64,000 nt of DNA, taken from contig NZ_CP134772.1 in the NCBI RefSeq assembly GCF_031882575.1, positions 2,251,001-2,315,000 on the forward strand. Reading direction: 5' to 3'. Shown piece after piece: positions 1 to 9,408 of the stretch (position 1 is the first letter of the stretch; each line of letters starts with the position of its first letter). A model generated the notes under the pieces. The model did no database searches. It saw only the letters and a list, made by a program, of their open reading frames with translations, and had not been told where the DNA came from. This stretch comes from Pseudomonas sp. VD-NE ins. GTDB lineage: Bacteria; Pseudomonadota; Gammaproteobacteria; Pseudomonadales; Pseudomonadaceae. Position numbers and translations under genes: made by a program.

Positions 1-141
1 TGTCAGCGATTGGCGGTTACCAGAACCGCAGCAGAGGTCTACCATGGCCGCCCGGAAGTGGTCACACGCGCTGCCGGCCATTCGCCGAAAAAGGTCCGCG
101 TCATGAACCATTTGTCCCGCAACAGCGAGGTGTTCGCATGA
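1..141 (+). CDS. C-terminal end of an unrecognised protein (partial)
   Basis: An open frame enters from the left edge and stops with TGA at 139-141. The visible 46 residues end in ...NSEVFA and are rich in Arg, Val and His. I recognise no motif. The stop overlaps the start of the next gene in an ATGA arrangement, which suggests translational coupling and is the main support for this being a real gene. The start and most of the protein lie outside the window. Confidence 0.45.
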   Translation, partial: CQRLAVTRTAAEVYHGRPEVVTRAAGHSPKKVRVMNHLSRNSEVFA

Positions 142-368
142 GCATCGCGCAAATCAGCCTGCCCAAGGGCGTCGGCCCACACGCCGAAAAACTCTTCGAC
201 GCGATCACTCAGGCCAGCACAGCTGAAGAGCTGAATCGTGCCGGTGGCAAGGCTGAAGGTTTTGTCCTGGGGCTGGAAAGCACCAAGGCGATCAAAAGCC
301 AGATCGCCGAATCGCTGTACGTCGTTTATGACGACGCCGCGACTCAGCGCGCGACTGAACTGGCTTAA
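138..368 (+). CDS. small conserved-looking hypothetical protein
   Basis: This 76-residue protein begins MSIAQISLPKG. It has no signal peptide, membrane segment, cysteine or catalytic motif that I can see, and its composition suggests a small soluble helical protein. The start overlaps the upstream stop (ATGA), so the two are probably co-translated. Its TAA stop shares four bases with the stop of the convergent gene on the other strand. Function is unknown. Confidence 0.6.
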   Translation: MSIAQISLPKGVGPHAEKLFDAITQASTAEELNRAGGKAEGFVLGLESTKAIKSQIAESLYVVYDDAATQRATELA

Positions 369-565
369 CTGCCGAAGGTGATGGTGCCCAGCATCAGTTT
401 GGCGTAGGCCGCGGTGGCTGCCAGTTGCACCAGCCATAGCGCCAGGCCGCCGAGAAACACCCCAGCGGCGACTTGCAGCACCAGGCTTTTTTCGCGTTTG
501 GCTGAGGCGCGGGGAATGAAATCATCCAGGTCGTCACGGTCGGCACGCAGGTTGTCGTTTTTCAT
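365..565 (-). CDS. small single-span membrane protein, hypothetical
   Basis: The chosen start gives 66 residues beginning MKNDNLRADRDDLDDF. I prefer this ATG to one 33 bases upstream because a GAGAG ribosome-binding sequence lies just before it. The N-terminal third is highly charged and acidic. Residues from about 30 to 52 form one hydrophobic span (VAAGVFLGGLALWLV), so it is probably an inner-membrane protein with a cytoplasmic acidic tail. It is convergent with, and overlaps by four bases, the gene on the other strand. Function is unknown. Confidence 0.6.
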   Translation of the reverse strand: MKNDNLRADRDDLDDFIPRASAKREKSLVLQVAAGVFLGGLALWLVQLAATAAYAKLMLGTITFGS

Positions 566-600
566 GTGTTTTCTCTCAAAAATCTCGGGTGTACACAAAA

Positions 601-706
601 CCTGTGGGAGCGAGCCTGCTCCGGGCGGCGTTCCGACGAATGCGGTGGGTCAGTCGCCATCGTTGTTGGCTAACAGACCATATTCGCGAGCAGGCTCGCT
701 CCCACA
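601..706. repeat. REP/REPIN-type inverted repeat pair, family A
   Basis: Two inverted copies of the GGGAGCGAGCCTGCTC element face each other (about 602-621 and 684-706) around a 60-base loop. The same element recurs at 4373-4456 and 25089-25165. Paired intergenic palindromes like this are typical REPINs of the P. fluorescens group. Confidence 0.8.
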
Positions 707-756
707 ATTTTGATTTGTGTGCAGTCTAGAGGGTGTGGGGCGTTATCCGGGACAAA

Positions 757-789
757 TAAAAACGGGAAGCACCAAGGCTTCCCGTTTTT
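757..789 (-). terminator. rho-independent terminator
   Basis: The stem AAACGGGAAGC / GCTTCCCGTTT is flanked by A/T runs on both sides. It lies just after the aminotransferase stop, so it ends that minus-strand transcript. The symmetric flanks could also let it work on the other strand. Confidence 0.8.
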
Positions 790-804
790 CATCACGCGCT
801 GAAA

Positions 805-2001
805 TCAGATGACCTGAACAATCGCATCCGTCACAGCCTTGATGTTGCTCTGGTTCAGCGCTGCCACACAGATACGACCGGTATCCAGTGCGTAGATGCC
901 GAACTCGTTACGCAGGCGATGCACTTGCTCAGTGGTCAGGCCCGAGTAGGAGAACATGCCGCGCTGACGACCGACGAAGCTGAAGTCGCGACCCGGGGCT
1001 TTCTCTGCCAGCAGATCAACCATCTGGGTGCGCATGCCGCGAATACGCAGGCGCATTTCGGCCAGTTCGGCTTCCCACTGAGCGCGCAGTTCCGGGCTGT
1101 TCAACACCGCAGCCACGATGCTCGCACCGTGAGTCGGCGGGTTGGAGTAGTTGGTGCGGATCACGCGTTTGACCTGCGACAGCACGCGCGCGCTTTCTTC
1201 TTTCGATTCGCTGATGATCGACAGGGCGCCAACGCGCTCGCCGTACAGCGAGAACGACTTGGAGAACGAGCTCGAAACGAAGAACGTCAGACCGGACTCA
1301 GCGAACAGGCGCACGGCAGCGGCGTCTTCGTCGATACCGTCGCCAAAACCCTGGTAGGCCATGTCGAGGAACGGCACGTGACCTTTGGCTTTAACCACTT
1401 CCAGCACGTTGTTCCAGTCCGCCGGGGTCAGGTCGACGCCGGTCGGGTTGTGGCAGCACGCGTGGAGGATAACGATCGAGCCGTTCGGCAGGGCATTGAG
1501 GTCTTCGAGCATGCCGGCACGGTTAACGTCGTGGGTGGCAGCGTCGTAGTAACGGTAGTTCTGCACCGGGAAACCGGCGGTTTCGAACAGCGCGCGGTGG
1601 TTTTCCCAGCTCGGGTCGCTGATCGCCACAACGGCGTTCGGCAGCAGTTGCTTGAGGAAGTCGGCACCGATTTTCAGTGCGCCGGTCCCGCCGACGGCTT
1701 GAGTGGTGATGACGCGACCGGCGCTGATCAGCGGCGAGTCGTTGCCGAACAGCAGCTTCTGCACGGCCTGGTCGTAGGCGGCGATGCCATCGATCGGCAG
1801 GTAACCGCGCGAAGCGTGTTGAGCGGCGCGAACGGTTTCGGCTTCGATCACGGCGCGCAGAAGTGGAATTCGCCCCTCTTCGTTGCAGTACACGCCAACG
1901 CCCAGGTTGACCTTGGTGGTCCGGGTATCGGCGTTGAATGCTTCGTTGAGGCCCAGGATTGGATCGCGGGGTGCCATTTCGACAGCGGAGAACAGGCTCA
2001 T
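805..2001 (-). CDS. aspartate/aromatic amino acid aminotransferase (class I, PLP)
   Basis: This cytosolic PLP enzyme moves an amino group between aspartate or aromatic amino acids and 2-oxoglutarate. The 398-residue length is normal for the AspC/TyrB family. HNPTG (184-188) and the PLP-lysine motif SSSFSKS with Lys248 are intact, followed by the LYGERVG loop typical of this family. The start MSLFSAVEMAPRDPI matches where family members begin. It is divergent from uvrB, as in other pseudomonads, and ends at a strong terminator. Whether aspartate or the aromatics are preferred cannot be told from sequence, so I give no symbol (tyrB- and aspC-type names are both used). Confidence 0.93.
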   Translation of the reverse strand: MSLFSAVEMAPRDPILGLNEAFNADTRTTKVNLGVGVYCNEEGRIPLLRAVIEAETVRAAQHASRGYLPIDGIAAYDQAVQKLLFGNDSPLISAGRVITTQAVGGTGALKIGADFLKQLLPNAVVAISDPSWENHRALFETAGFPVQNYRYYDAATHDVNRAGMLEDLNALPNGSIVILHACCHNPTGVDLTPADWNNVLEVVKAKGHVPFLDMAYQGFGDGIDEDAAAVRLFAESGLTFFVSSSFSKSFSLYGERVGALSIISESKEESARVLSQVKRVIRTNYSNPPTHGASIVAAVLNSPELRAQWEAELAEMRLRIRGMRTQMVDLLAEKAPGRDFSFVGRQRGMFSYSGLTTEQVHRLRNEFGIYALDTGRICVAALNQSNIKAVTDAIVQVI

Positions 2002-2337
2002 TATTGCGGCGGCTCTGAATGGAGTATGGAGGGACGTGTCGCGCTCCAGCCGGATGCACTAGAGCGGTGCACAAACGGGGAGCTAGTATAGAGGCCATTA
2101 CTGAACAATGGCGACAGGCGATTCTGCTTTTCGGGTAAGTTTTTCCGATTATTTCTTGACCGTTAGTCGACTGCGCGTGTCAGAGTCTTTACCGGATGTA
2201 GGACGTTTGCCTTGAAAGGTGAGGCAATCGCCACCACATTGAGCACAATCCAGCTTTTTTCTTGCGCGACACCGGTCGTTTGCGGTCGTCCCCGTGGTGC
2301 TCCGCTTTGCTCGGAATGCCGCGATTCAGAGGTGTAT
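2002..2337. other. divergent intergenic region between the aminotransferase and uvrB
   Basis: No gene is supported here. On the minus strand there is a good -10 (TATACT, 2090-2085) for the aminotransferase, with only a weak -35. The uvrB leader on the plus side is long. I looked for a LexA box (CTGT-N8-ACAG) that would place uvrB in the SOS regulon and did not find one. Confidence 0.5.
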
Positions 2338-4353
2338 ATGTCCGAATTCCAGCTCGTCACCCGCTTTGAGCCCGCCGGCGATCAGCCGGAAGCCATTCGC
2401 CAACTGGTCGAGGGCATCGAGGCCGGGCTGGCGCACCAGACGCTGCTCGGTGTGACCGGCTCGGGCAAGACTTTCAGCATCGCCAATGTCATCTCGCAGA
2501 TTCAACGGCCGACGTTGGTGTTGGCGCCGAACAAGACGCTGGCCGCGCAGTTGTACGGTGAATTCAAGGCGTTCTTCCCGAATAACGCCGTCGAATACTT
2601 CGTTTCCTACTACGACTACTACCAGCCCGAAGCCTATGTGCCGTCGTCCGACACCTTCATCGAGAAGGATGCGTCGATCAACGACCACATTGAGCAGATG
2701 CGTCTGTCCGCAACCAAAGCGCTGTTGGAGCGCAAAGACGCGATCATCGTCACCACGGTGTCGTGCATCTACGGTCTGGGTAGCCCGGAAACCTATTTGA
2801 AAATGGTCTTGCACGTTGATCGCGGCGACAAACTCGATCAGCGCGCACTGCTGCGGCGCTTGGCCGACCTGCAATACACCCGCAACGACATGGATTTTGC
2901 CCGGGCAACATTCCGTGTGCGTGGCGATGTCATCGACATTTACCCGGCGGAATCCGATCTGGAAGCGATCCGCATCGAGCTGTTCGATGACGAAGTCGAA
3001 AGCATTTCCGCATTCGACCCGCTGACCGGCGAAGTCATCCGCAAGATGCCGCGCTTCACCTTCTACCCGAAGAGCCACTATGTAACACCACGGGAAACCC
3101 TGCTTGACGCCATCGAGCACATCAAAGTCGAATTGCAGGAACGCCTCGAGTATCTGCGCAGCAACAACAAACTGGTCGAAGCCCAGCGGCTTGAACAGCG
3201 CACCCGTTTCGACCTGGAAATGATCCTCGAACTGGGTTACTGCAACGGCATCGAAAACTACTCGCGCTATCTGTCCGGGCGTCCGGCCGGTGCCGCGCCG
3301 CCAACCCTTTACGATTATTTGCCGGCCGATGCCTTGCTGGTGATCGACGAATCCCACGTCAGCGTGCCGCAGGTCGGTGCGATGTATAAGGGCGACCGTT
3401 CGCGTAAGGAAACCCTCGTCGAATACGGCTTCCGTCTGCCGTCGGCGCTGGATAACCGGCCGATGCGTTTTGACGAGTGGGAAGGGGTCAGCCCGCAGAC
3501 CATTTTCGTTTCGGCGACGCCGGGCAATTACGAAGCCGAACACGCCGGGCGTGTGGTCGAACAAGTGGTGCGGCCGACAGGTCTGGTCGATCCGCAGGTT
3601 GAAGTACGTCCGGCGCTGACTCAGGTCGACGATCTGCTCTCGGAAATCAGCAAGCGTGTCGCGGTCGAAGAGCGGGTGCTGGTCACCACGCTGACCAAGC
3701 GCATGGCCGAAGACCTCACCGATTACCTTGCTGATCACGGCGTGCGTGTGCGTTATCTGCACTCGGACATCGACACCGTTGAGCGGGTCGAGATCATCCG
3801 CGACCTGCGCCTCGGTACATTCGATGTGCTGGTCGGGATCAACCTGCTGCGTGAAGGCCTGGACATGCCGGAAGTGTCGCTGGTGGCGATTCTCGACGCG
3901 GACAAGGAAGGCTTCCTGCGTTCCGAGCGCTCGCTGATTCAGACCATTGGCCGGGCGGCGCGGAACCTCAATGGTCGAGCGATTCTCTACGCCGATCGCA
4001 TGACCGGTTCGATGGAGCGGGCGATTGGCGAGACCGAGCGGCGTCGCGACAAGCAGATCGCCTTCAACCTGGAAAACGGCATCACCCCGCGCGGGGTGAT
4101 CAAGGACGTCGCCGACATCATGGAAGGCGCCACCGTGCCGGGCTCGCGCAGCAAGAAGCGCAAAGGCATGGCCAAGGCCGCCGAAGAAAACGCCAAGTAC
4201 GAAGCCGAACTGCGCTCGCCGAGCGAGATCACCAAACGTATTCGTGCGCTGGAAGAGAAGATGTATCAGCTGGCGCGGGATCTGGAGTTCGAAGCGGCGG
4301 CGCAGATGCGTGATGAGATTGCCAAACTGCGCGAGCGGCTTTTGGCTGTTTGA
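2338..4353 (+). CDS. uvrB: UvrABC excinuclease subunit B
   Basis: UvrB is the damage-verification helicase of nucleotide excision repair; it is loaded by UvrA and then binds UvrC for incision. Residues 38-45 (GVTGSGKT) are the Walker A site. The Tyr-rich beta-hairpin [12 protein letters not shown] near 91-103 wedges into DNA, the DESH motif is near 337-341, and the helicase motifs LLREGLD and QTIGRAARN follow. The C-terminal UVR domain (about 632-667) binds UvrC. Total length is 671 residues, as expected. I start at [12 protein letters not shown], where the family begins and where AGAGGTG precedes the ATG; an in-frame extension 126 bases upstream has no family similarity. Confidence 0.98.
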   Translation: MSEFQLVTRFEPAGDQPEAIRQLVEGIEAGLAHQTLLGVTGSGKTFSIANVISQIQRPTLVLAPNKTLAAQLYGEFKAFFPNNAVEYFVSYYDYYQPEAYVPSSDTFIEKDASINDHIEQMRLSATKALLERKDAIIVTTVSCIYGLGSPETYLKMVLHVDRGDKLDQRALLRRLADLQYTRNDMDFARATFRVRGDVIDIYPAESDLEAIRIELFDDEVESISAFDPLTGEVIRKMPRFTFYPKSHYVTPRETLLDAIEHIKVELQERLEYLRSNNKLVEAQRLEQRTRFDLEMILELGYCNGIENYSRYLSGRPAGAAPPTLYDYLPADALLVIDESHVSVPQVGAMYKGDRSRKETLVEYGFRLPSALDNRPMRFDEWEGVSPQTIFVSATPGNYEAEHAGRVVEQVVRPTGLVDPQVEVRPALTQVDDLLSEISKRVAVEERVLVTTLTKRMAEDLTDYLADHGVRVRYLHSDIDTVERVEIIRDLRLGTFDVLVGINLLREGLDMPEVSLVAILDADKEGFLRSERSLIQTIGRAARNLNGRAILYADRMTGSMERAIGETERRRDKQIAFNLENGITPRGVIKDVADIMEGATVPGSRSKKRKGMAKAAEENAKYEAELRSPSEITKRIRALEEKMYQLARDLEFEAAAQMRDEIAKLRERLLAV

Positions 4354-4372
4354 TCTTCATTGCCTGAGCGGG

Positions 4373-4456
4373 CCTCTTCGCGAGCAGGCTCGCTCCCACT
4401 TTGGATCTGTGTCGTTCACAAACCCCCTGTGGGAGCGAGCCTGCTCGCGAATGGGG
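4373..4456. repeat. REP/REPIN-type inverted repeat pair, family A
   Basis: CTTCGCGAGCAGGCTCGCTC (from 4375) and its reverse complement (to 4451) lie 28 bases apart between the convergent uvrB and emrB-like genes. It is the same element as at 601-706 and 25089-25165, and may also act as a transcription boundary. Confidence 0.85.
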
Positions 4457-4466
4457 CGACTCGGTC

Positions 4467-6017
4467 TTAATGAGACTCCCCAGCCTTCAACCCTTGTGGC
4501 AATTTCTTGGTCAACAAAATCGCCAACATACTGATCCCCAACGCAATCCCGACAAAGTGAAACGCATCGTTGTAAGCCATGATCGCCGCCTGTTGATGGA
4601 CGATCTCACTCAGCTTGCCCAACGCCGCCGTGTCACTGCCAAACCGATCGGTCATCGACGCCAGTCGCTCCGCCACCTGCGGATTTGTCGGCACTACCGC
4701 CTCACGCAAATAATCGAAGTAAGTCTTGGTGCGCGCATCCAGCAATGTCGCGAGCAGGGCAATACCAATCGCGCCGCCCAGATTTCGCAGGATATTGAAC
4801 AGACTCGACGCCGACCCCGCGTCCTGCGGAAGGATATACGCCGTGGCGATCAGCGAAATGGTCACCATGATCAACGGCTGCCCCAGCGCGCGAATAATCT
4901 GGATCTGATTGAACTGCGGCCCGGCAAAGTCCGGGTTGAGCACCCCCGAAGAAAAACTCGCCAGCCCGAACAACCCGAAACCAATCGTGCACAGCCATTT
5001 CGGCGAAACAAACTTCATCAGCTTCGGCACCAGCGGAATCAGAAACAGCTGTGGCACGCCCATCCACATGATCACTTCGCCGATTTGCAGGGCGTTGTAG
5101 TTCTGGATCTGCGCCAGGTACAGCGGCAACAGATAGATCGAACCGTACAACCCGACACCCATGCCCAGGCTGGAAATACTCGACAAGCCAAAATTGCGAT
5201 TACGCAGAATCCCGAGGTTGATCAGCGGATTCGGTTTGGAAATCTGCACGATCACAAAGGTGATCAGGCTCACCAGGGCAATGCTGCCCAGTGTCACGAT
5301 CAGGCTTGATTCCAGCCAGTCCTTGCGATGGCCTTCTTCAAGAAACACTTGCAAACAACCCAGGCCAATCCCTAACGTGAGGATGCCGGTGTAGTCGGTG
5401 CTTTTCAGCAGTTCCCAGTGCGCTTCTTTCTTCTCTAGCCCGTACATCAGGCCGGCGATCATGATCAGGCCCGGCGGAATGTTGATATAGAAAATGTACT
5501 CCCAGCCCCAGTTTTCCGTGAGCCAGCCGCCCAGCGTCGGGCCGATGGACGGCGCGAACGTCGCGGTCATGGCGAACATCGCCATGCCTTTCGCACGGTG
5601 GTGTTCGGGTAGTTTGATCAGGGTCAGGGTGAACGCCAACGGGATCAGCGCGCCCCCAGTGAAACCTTGCATGGCGCGAAACACGATCATGCTTTCCAGG
5701 CTCCAGGCCATCGAGCACAGCAGCGAGGAAACCAGAAAACCCAGCGACACCCACACCGCCAGACGTCGCGCCGACAGCAGTTGCACCAGCCACGCGGTCA
5801 GCGGGATCATGATGATTTCCGCGACCAGATAAGAGGTGGAAATCCACGAGCCTTCTTCCAGCGTCGCCGACAACGCACCCTGAATATCTTTCAGCGACGA
5901 GTTGGTGATCTGGATGTCGAGCACCGCCATAAAGGCGCCGAGCATCACGCTCATCACCGCAATCCAATCGCGCCGGGTCGGTTCGCCGACCGGGCGGATC
6001 AGTGAATCACCGGCCAT
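4467..6017 (-). CDS. DHA2-family MFS drug efflux permease, EmrB-like
   Basis: This 516-residue inner-membrane permease should pump hydrophobic toxicants by proton antiport, working with the HlyD-type adaptor encoded just upstream. The hydrophobicity pattern fits 14 spans, as in the DHA2 family. Early features are FMAVLDIQITNSSL in the first span (the conserved LD..IVN region) and GxxxGPxLGG (SIGPTLGGWL), motif C of drug antiporters. The ATG overlaps the end of the adaptor gene by 11 bases, so the pair is one coupled operon. No outer-membrane TolC-like gene is adjacent, so that partner must lie elsewhere. Confidence 0.9.
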   Translation of the reverse strand: MAGDSLIRPVGEPTRRDWIAVMSVMLGAFMAVLDIQITNSSLKDIQGALSATLEEGSWISTSYLVAEIIMIPLTAWLVQLLSARRLAVWVSLGFLVSSLLCSMAWSLESMIVFRAMQGFTGGALIPLAFTLTLIKLPEHHRAKGMAMFAMTATFAPSIGPTLGGWLTENWGWEYIFYINIPPGLIMIAGLMYGLEKKEAHWELLKSTDYTGILTLGIGLGCLQVFLEEGHRKDWLESSLIVTLGSIALVSLITFVIVQISKPNPLINLGILRNRNFGLSSISSLGMGVGLYGSIYLLPLYLAQIQNYNALQIGEVIMWMGVPQLFLIPLVPKLMKFVSPKWLCTIGFGLFGLASFSSGVLNPDFAGPQFNQIQIIRALGQPLIMVTISLIATAYILPQDAGSASSLFNILRNLGGAIGIALLATLLDARTKTYFDYLREAVVPTNPQVAERLASMTDRFGSDTAALGKLSEIVHQQAAIMAYNDAFHFVGIALGISMLAILLTKKLPQGLKAGESH

Positions 6018-7056
6018 TGTCCGGGGCGTCTTTGATGTTCACGGTGGCGGTGGCGGACATGCCCGGGCGGATTTTGCCGTGCAGCGGGTTGTCAGCCTTG
6101 AAGGTCAGTTTCACTGGAATCCGTTGCACGACTTTGGTGAAGTTGCCGGTGGCGTTGTCCGGTGGCAGCAGGCTGAACTGCGCGCCGGAGGCGGCGAACA
6201 GGCTGTCGACCCGTGCTTCGATCGGTGTGTCGCCATACGCGTCGAACGTCAGCTCGGCTTTTTGTCCGGGTTGCATGCGACCGATCTGGGTTTCCTTGAA
6301 GTTGGCCTGCACCCAGATGTCTTCGTCCGGGACGATCGACAGCAGATAGGCACCGGCCTGCACCACTTGACCATTGCGCGCGGCGCGCTGTCCGACCAGG
6401 CCACTGATTGGCGCGTGGATTTCGCTGCGGGTCAGGTTGAGTTCGGCTTGCGCCAGATCGGCGCGGGCGTTGGCGATCTGTGCGTCGAGGCGTTTGATTT
6501 CTGCGTTCAGGGCGTTGACCTGTTGGCGCTGGCCCTGTGCGTCGGCTTGCGCCTTGGCCACTTGCGAACGGGCGATATGCGCGTCAGCGGAGAGGGTGGT
6601 CACGCGTTCTTCGGAAACATAACCGGGTTTGCGCAGGGTTTCGGCACGCGACAAATCCATTTGCGAACGGCCGAGCGTCGCTTGGGTGGTCGCCACCTGC
6701 GCGTCGCTGGCGGCGATCAAGCTCGATTGCTGAGTCAGTTTGCTCTGCGCTTGCAGGCGTTCGGCTTCGCGGGTGGCGAGGGCGGCGTTGGCGCGGTCGA
6801 TGGCCAGACGAAAATCATTCGGTTCGAGGCGCACCAGCAACTGGCCTTTTTCCACGTGTTGATTGTCCTGCACCAGCACTTCGTCGATGCGCGCGCTCAA
6901 CTGGCTCGACACACGGGTGATTTCGCCCTGGACATAAGCGTTGTCAGTGCTTTCATAAAAGCGTCCCTTGAAAAACCAATGGGCGAAAAAGCCCCCGGCG
7001 ATCAGCAGGACGAGCAGCAGGAAAATCAACAGGCGACGCTTGAGTTGGGCAGGCAT
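6007..7056 (-). CDS. HlyD-family periplasmic adaptor, EmrA-like
   Basis: This membrane-fusion protein bridges the EmrB-like permease and an outer-membrane channel. It has one N-terminal span (RRLLIFLLLVLLIAGGFFAHW), then a biotinyl-lipoyl half-motif (STDNAYVQGEITRVSSQLSAR), a long Ala/Gln/Arg-rich coiled-coil hairpin (about 85-205), the second lipoyl half (IHAPISGLVGQRAARNG) and a beta-barrel. I start at the ATG giving MPAQLKRR; a TTG two codons upstream is possible, and neither has a strong ribosome-binding site. Length is 349 residues. No regulator is encoded beside this pair. Confidence 0.9.
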   Translation of the reverse strand: MPAQLKRRLLIFLLLVLLIAGGFFAHWFFKGRFYESTDNAYVQGEITRVSSQLSARIDEVLVQDNQHVEKGQLLVRLEPNDFRLAIDRANAALATREAERLQAQSKLTQQSSLIAASDAQVATTQATLGRSQMDLSRAETLRKPGYVSEERVTTLSADAHIARSQVAKAQADAQGQRQQVNALNAEIKRLDAQIANARADLAQAELNLTRSEIHAPISGLVGQRAARNGQVVQAGAYLLSIVPDEDIWVQANFKETQIGRMQPGQKAELTFDAYGDTPIEARVDSLFAASGAQFSLLPPDNATGNFTKVVQRIPVKLTFKADNPLHGKIRPGMSATATVNIKDAPDNGR

Positions 7057-7119
7057 GGGCAAACTGTAGTCGATGATTTGTAAGGAAAGTTATCAGCAGG
7101 CGAATCTGGCATACAGCCG

Positions 7120-7145
7120 ATCAACGGTAAATGCCATCCGTTGAT
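7120..7145. promoter_or_regulatory. short perfect palindrome between emrA-like and gltX
   Basis: ATCAACGG and CCGTTGAT form an 8-base perfect inverted repeat with a 10-base spacer, about 65 bases upstream of the efflux operon. It has no T-run, so an operator for the efflux pair is more likely than a terminator. No protein can be assigned. Confidence 0.3.
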
Positions 7146-7284
7146 ATTTGCCCATTCACCACGGCTTACGGGCGTTCCAGACGCAAACTTGGCTTAAATG
7201 CCCTGCCTGCTGGAGCGGGGCGGGTGTCGCCTGTTACCATTCGCCGCTTGATTGTTTTGCTTTTCATTCTTTTCGAGACATGCC

Positions 7285-8766
7285 ATGACCACCGTCCGCA
7301 CTCGCATCGCGCCATCGCCTACCGGGGATCCCCACGTAGGTACCGCTTACATCGCATTGTTCAACTACTGCTTTGCCAAGCAGCATGGCGGTGAGTTCAT
7401 CCTGCGGATCGAAGACACCGACCAGTTGCGTTCGACCCGCGAGTCCGAACAGCAGATCTTCGACGCCCTGCGCTGGTTGGGTATCGACTGGAGCGAAGGC
7501 CCGGACGTCGGCGGCCCGCACGGCCCGTATCGCCAGAGCGAGCGCGGCGACATCTATCAGAAGTACTGCCAGCAACTGGTCGACATGGGCCACGCGTTCC
7601 CATGCTTCTGCACCGCTGAAGAACTCGATCAGATGCGCGCCGAGCAAATGGCCCGCGGCGAAACCCCACGCTACGATGGCCGCGCGCTGCTGCTGTCGAA
7701 GGAAGAAGTCGCCGCCCGTCTGGCCGCCGGCGAACCGCACGTGATCCGCATGAAAGTGCCGAGCGAAGGCGTTTGCGTGGTGCCGGACATGCTCCGTGGC
7801 GATGTCGAGATCCCGTGGGATCGCATGGACATGCAAGTGCTGATGAAGACCGACGGCCTGCCGACGTACTTCCTCGCCAACGTCGTCGATGATCACCTGA
7901 TGGGCATCACCCACGTGCTGCGTGGCGAAGAGTGGCTGCCATCGGCGCCGAAACTGATTCTGTTGTACGAATACTTCGGCTGGGAGCAGCCGGAACTGTG
8001 CTACATGCCGCTGCTGCGTAACCCGGACAAGAGCAAGCTGTCCAAGCGCAAGAACCCGACCTCGGTGACGTTCTACGAGCGCATGGGCTTCATGCCGGAA
8101 GCGATGCTCAACTACCTCGGCCGCATGGGCTGGTCGATGCCGGACGAGCGCGAGAAGTTCTCGCTGCAGGAAATGGTCGACAACTTTGATCTCAAGCGTG
8201 TTTCGCTGGGTGGGCCGATCTTCGACATCGAAAAGCTGTCGTGGCTCAACGGCCAATGGCTGCGTGACCTGCCGGTGGAAGAGTTTGCCAGCCGTCTGCA
8301 GACCTGGGCATTGAACCCGGAATACATGATGAAGATCGCGCCGCTGGTTCAGGGCCGCGTTGAAACCTTCAGCCAGGTTGCACCGCTGGGCGGGTTCTTC
8401 TTCGCCGGTGGCGTCAATCCGGATGCCAAGCTGTTTGAATCGAAAAAGCTCTCGGGCGATCAGGTTCGGCAGTTGATGCAGTTGATCCTGTGGAAGCTGG
8501 AAAGCCTGCGTCAGTGGGAGAAGGACAGCATCACCGCGACGATTCAGGCTGTGGTCGAATCGCTGGAGTTGAAACTGCGCGATGCTATGCCGCTGATGTT
8601 TGCGGCGATCACCGGGCAGGCGAGTTCGGTGTCGGTGCTTGATGCAATGGAAATCATTGGCCCGGACCTGACCCGTTATCGTCTGCGTCAGGCGATTGAC
8701 CTGCTGGGCGGCGTGTCGAAGAAAGAAAACAAAGAGTGGGAAAAGCTGCTGGGCGCTATCGCCTGA
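7285..8766 (+). CDS. gltX: glutamyl-tRNA synthetase
   Basis: GltX charges tRNA-Glu with glutamate in the cytosol. The class I signatures are present: the HIGH-like HVGT at 17-20 inside [13 protein letters not shown], and the KMSKS-like KLSKR near 252-256. Length is 493 residues, normal for the bacterial discriminating type. The start [12 protein letters not shown] is conserved; an in-frame ATG 33 bases upstream gives an unrelated hydrophobic extension. Two tRNA-Glu genes lie directly downstream, so enzyme and substrate genes are neighbours, although they have separate promoters. Confidence 0.98.
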   Translation: MTTVRTRIAPSPTGDPHVGTAYIALFNYCFAKQHGGEFILRIEDTDQLRSTRESEQQIFDALRWLGIDWSEGPDVGGPHGPYRQSERGDIYQKYCQQLVDMGHAFPCFCTAEELDQMRAEQMARGETPRYDGRALLLSKEEVAARLAAGEPHVIRMKVPSEGVCVVPDMLRGDVEIPWDRMDMQVLMKTDGLPTYFLANVVDDHLMGITHVLRGEEWLPSAPKLILLYEYFGWEQPELCYMPLLRNPDKSKLSKRKNPTSVTFYERMGFMPEAMLNYLGRMGWSMPDEREKFSLQEMVDNFDLKRVSLGGPIFDIEKLSWLNGQWLRDLPVEEFASRLQTWALNPEYMMKIAPLVQGRVETFSQVAPLGGFFFAGGVNPDAKLFESKKLSGDQVRQLMQLILWKLESLRQWEKDSITATIQAVVESLELKLRDAMPLMFAAITGQASSVSVLDAMEIIGPDLTRYRLRQAIDLLGGVSKKENKEWEKLLGAIA

Positions 8767-8781
8767 TTGCTTTTGCTTCTC

Positions 8782-8850
8782 TGTAGGAGCTGCCGAAGGC
8801 TGCGATCTTTTGATCCTGCCTTCGGCGCTTCTCCCGAATTTACGGGGGGA
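8782..8850. repeat. REP-like repeat, family C (degenerate single copy)
   Basis: TGTAGGAGCTGCCGAAGGCT at 8783 starts the element also found at 11560-11660 and, partly, at 42269-42365. Here the second arm survives only as GCCTTCGGC, forming a short stem with GCCGAAGGC just downstream of gltX, where it may help end transcription. Confidence 0.65.
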
Positions 8851-8906
8851 GGGCGGTAAGTGATTGTTATGCCGACGAAAAACTTTGAAAAATTTCAAAA
8901 ATAAGT

Positions 8907-8935
8907 TTGACAGACTTTCGATACGCCCTTAAGAT
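8907..8935 (+). promoter_or_regulatory. tRNA operon promoter
   Basis: A consensus -35 TTGACA (8907-8912) and -10 TAAGAT (8930-8935) are separated by 17 bases. The GC-rich stretch after it (TTCGCCCCGTCC) is typical of stable-RNA promoters under stringent control. It should drive all four tRNA genes that follow. Confidence 0.8.
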
Positions 8936-8968
8936 TCGCCCCGTCCTCAGCGATGACATTAACGATGA

Positions 8969-9044
8969 GGGGCTATAGCTCAGCTGGGAGAGCGCCTGCA
9001 TGGCATGCAGGAGGTCAACGGTTCGATCCCGTTTAGCTCCACCA
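8969..9044 (+). tRNA. tRNA-Ala (GGC), first copy
   Basis: A 76-base cloverleaf runs from GGGGCTATAGC to CCACCA. The anticodon stem CCTGC/GCAGG encloses ATGGCAT, anticodon GGC, and CCA is encoded. It differs from the second copy by a few paired positions in the acceptor and T-stems. Confidence 0.97.
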
Positions 9045-9052
9045 ATTTACAC

Positions 9053-9103
9053 TTCGAAGCTTGGCCACACCGGCTTCGAAGCGATCAACACTCAGCGTTG
9101 ATC
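9053..9103 (+). ncRNA. structured spacer, two hairpins, between tRNA-Ala and tRNA-Glu (unit 1)
   Basis: Hairpin 1 is TTCGAAGC/GCTTCGAA (9053-9060, 9073-9080) with a 12-base loop. Hairpin 2 is GATCAAC/GTTGATC (9083-9089, 9097-9103) with a 7-base loop. The same two hairpins recur in unit 2 with compensating base changes, so the RNA fold appears to be conserved. A role in processing of the tRNA precursor is inference. Confidence 0.6.
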
Positions 9104-9123
9104 AGTTGTATAGAAGGGTTTAC

Positions 9124-9199
9124 GTCCCCTTCGTCTAGTGGCCTAGGACACCGCCCTTTCACGGCGGTAACAGGGGTTCGAGTCCCCTAGGGGACGCCA
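9124..9199 (+). tRNA. tRNA-Glu (TTC), first copy
   Basis: A 76-base cloverleaf runs from GTCCCCTTCGTC to GGGGACGCCA. The anticodon stem CCGCC/GGCGG encloses CTTTCAC, anticodon TTC. It is identical to the second copy. Confidence 0.97.
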
Positions 9200-9252
9200 G
9201 TTTTACAGAAGCGATGTTGCAAAATGTCGCTCCGCCGCGAGGCGAAAAATCC

Positions 9253-9328
9253 GGGGCTTTAGCTCAGCTGGGAGAGCGCCTGCATGGCATGCAGGAGGTC
9301 AGCGGTTCGATCCCGCTAAGCTCCACCA
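9253..9328 (+). tRNA. tRNA-Ala (GGC), second copy
   Basis: A 76-base cloverleaf with the anticodon loop ATGGCAT (anticodon GGC) and encoded CCA. It begins the second half of a tandem Ala-Glu duplication. Confidence 0.97.
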
Positions 9329-9338
9329 ATTTTACAAG

Positions 9339-9389
9339 TTCAAGGTCTGGCCACACCGACCTTGAATCGATCAGTTCTCAGCGCTGATC
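9339..9389 (+). ncRNA. structured spacer, two hairpins, between tRNA-Ala and tRNA-Glu (unit 2)
   Basis: Hairpin 1 is TTCAAGGT/ACCTTGAA (9339-9346, 9359-9366) around the same TGGCCACACCG loop as unit 1. Hairpin 2 is GATCAGT/GCTGATC (9369-9375, 9383-9389). Compared with unit 1, four base pairs changed on both sides and one changed to a wobble pair, with no stem pair broken. Confidence 0.6.
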
Positions 9390-9408
9390 AGTTGTATAGA
9401 AGGTTTGT

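Noticed and set aside
39..437. 132-codon minus-strand frame over the first small genes
   Set aside because: It overlaps two better supported plus-strand frames joined by an ATGA overlap, and has no ribosome-binding site or family features.
2101..2337. Search for a LexA box upstream of uvrB
   Set aside because: No CTGT-N8-ACAG sequence is present; the closest (CTGA-N9-ACAG at about 2101) has the wrong spacing and half-site.
2326..3762. Long open frame of 478 codons on the minus strand inside uvrB
   Set aside because: It is the complement of a well-identified uvrB frame, has His/Arg/Val-rich composition typical of antisense frames in GC-rich genes, and lacks a start with a ribosome-binding site.
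4401..5309. 302-codon plus-strand frame opposite the emrB-like gene
   Set aside because: Its composition (Arg, Gln and His runs) is that of an antisense shadow, and it starts inside a REP repeat.
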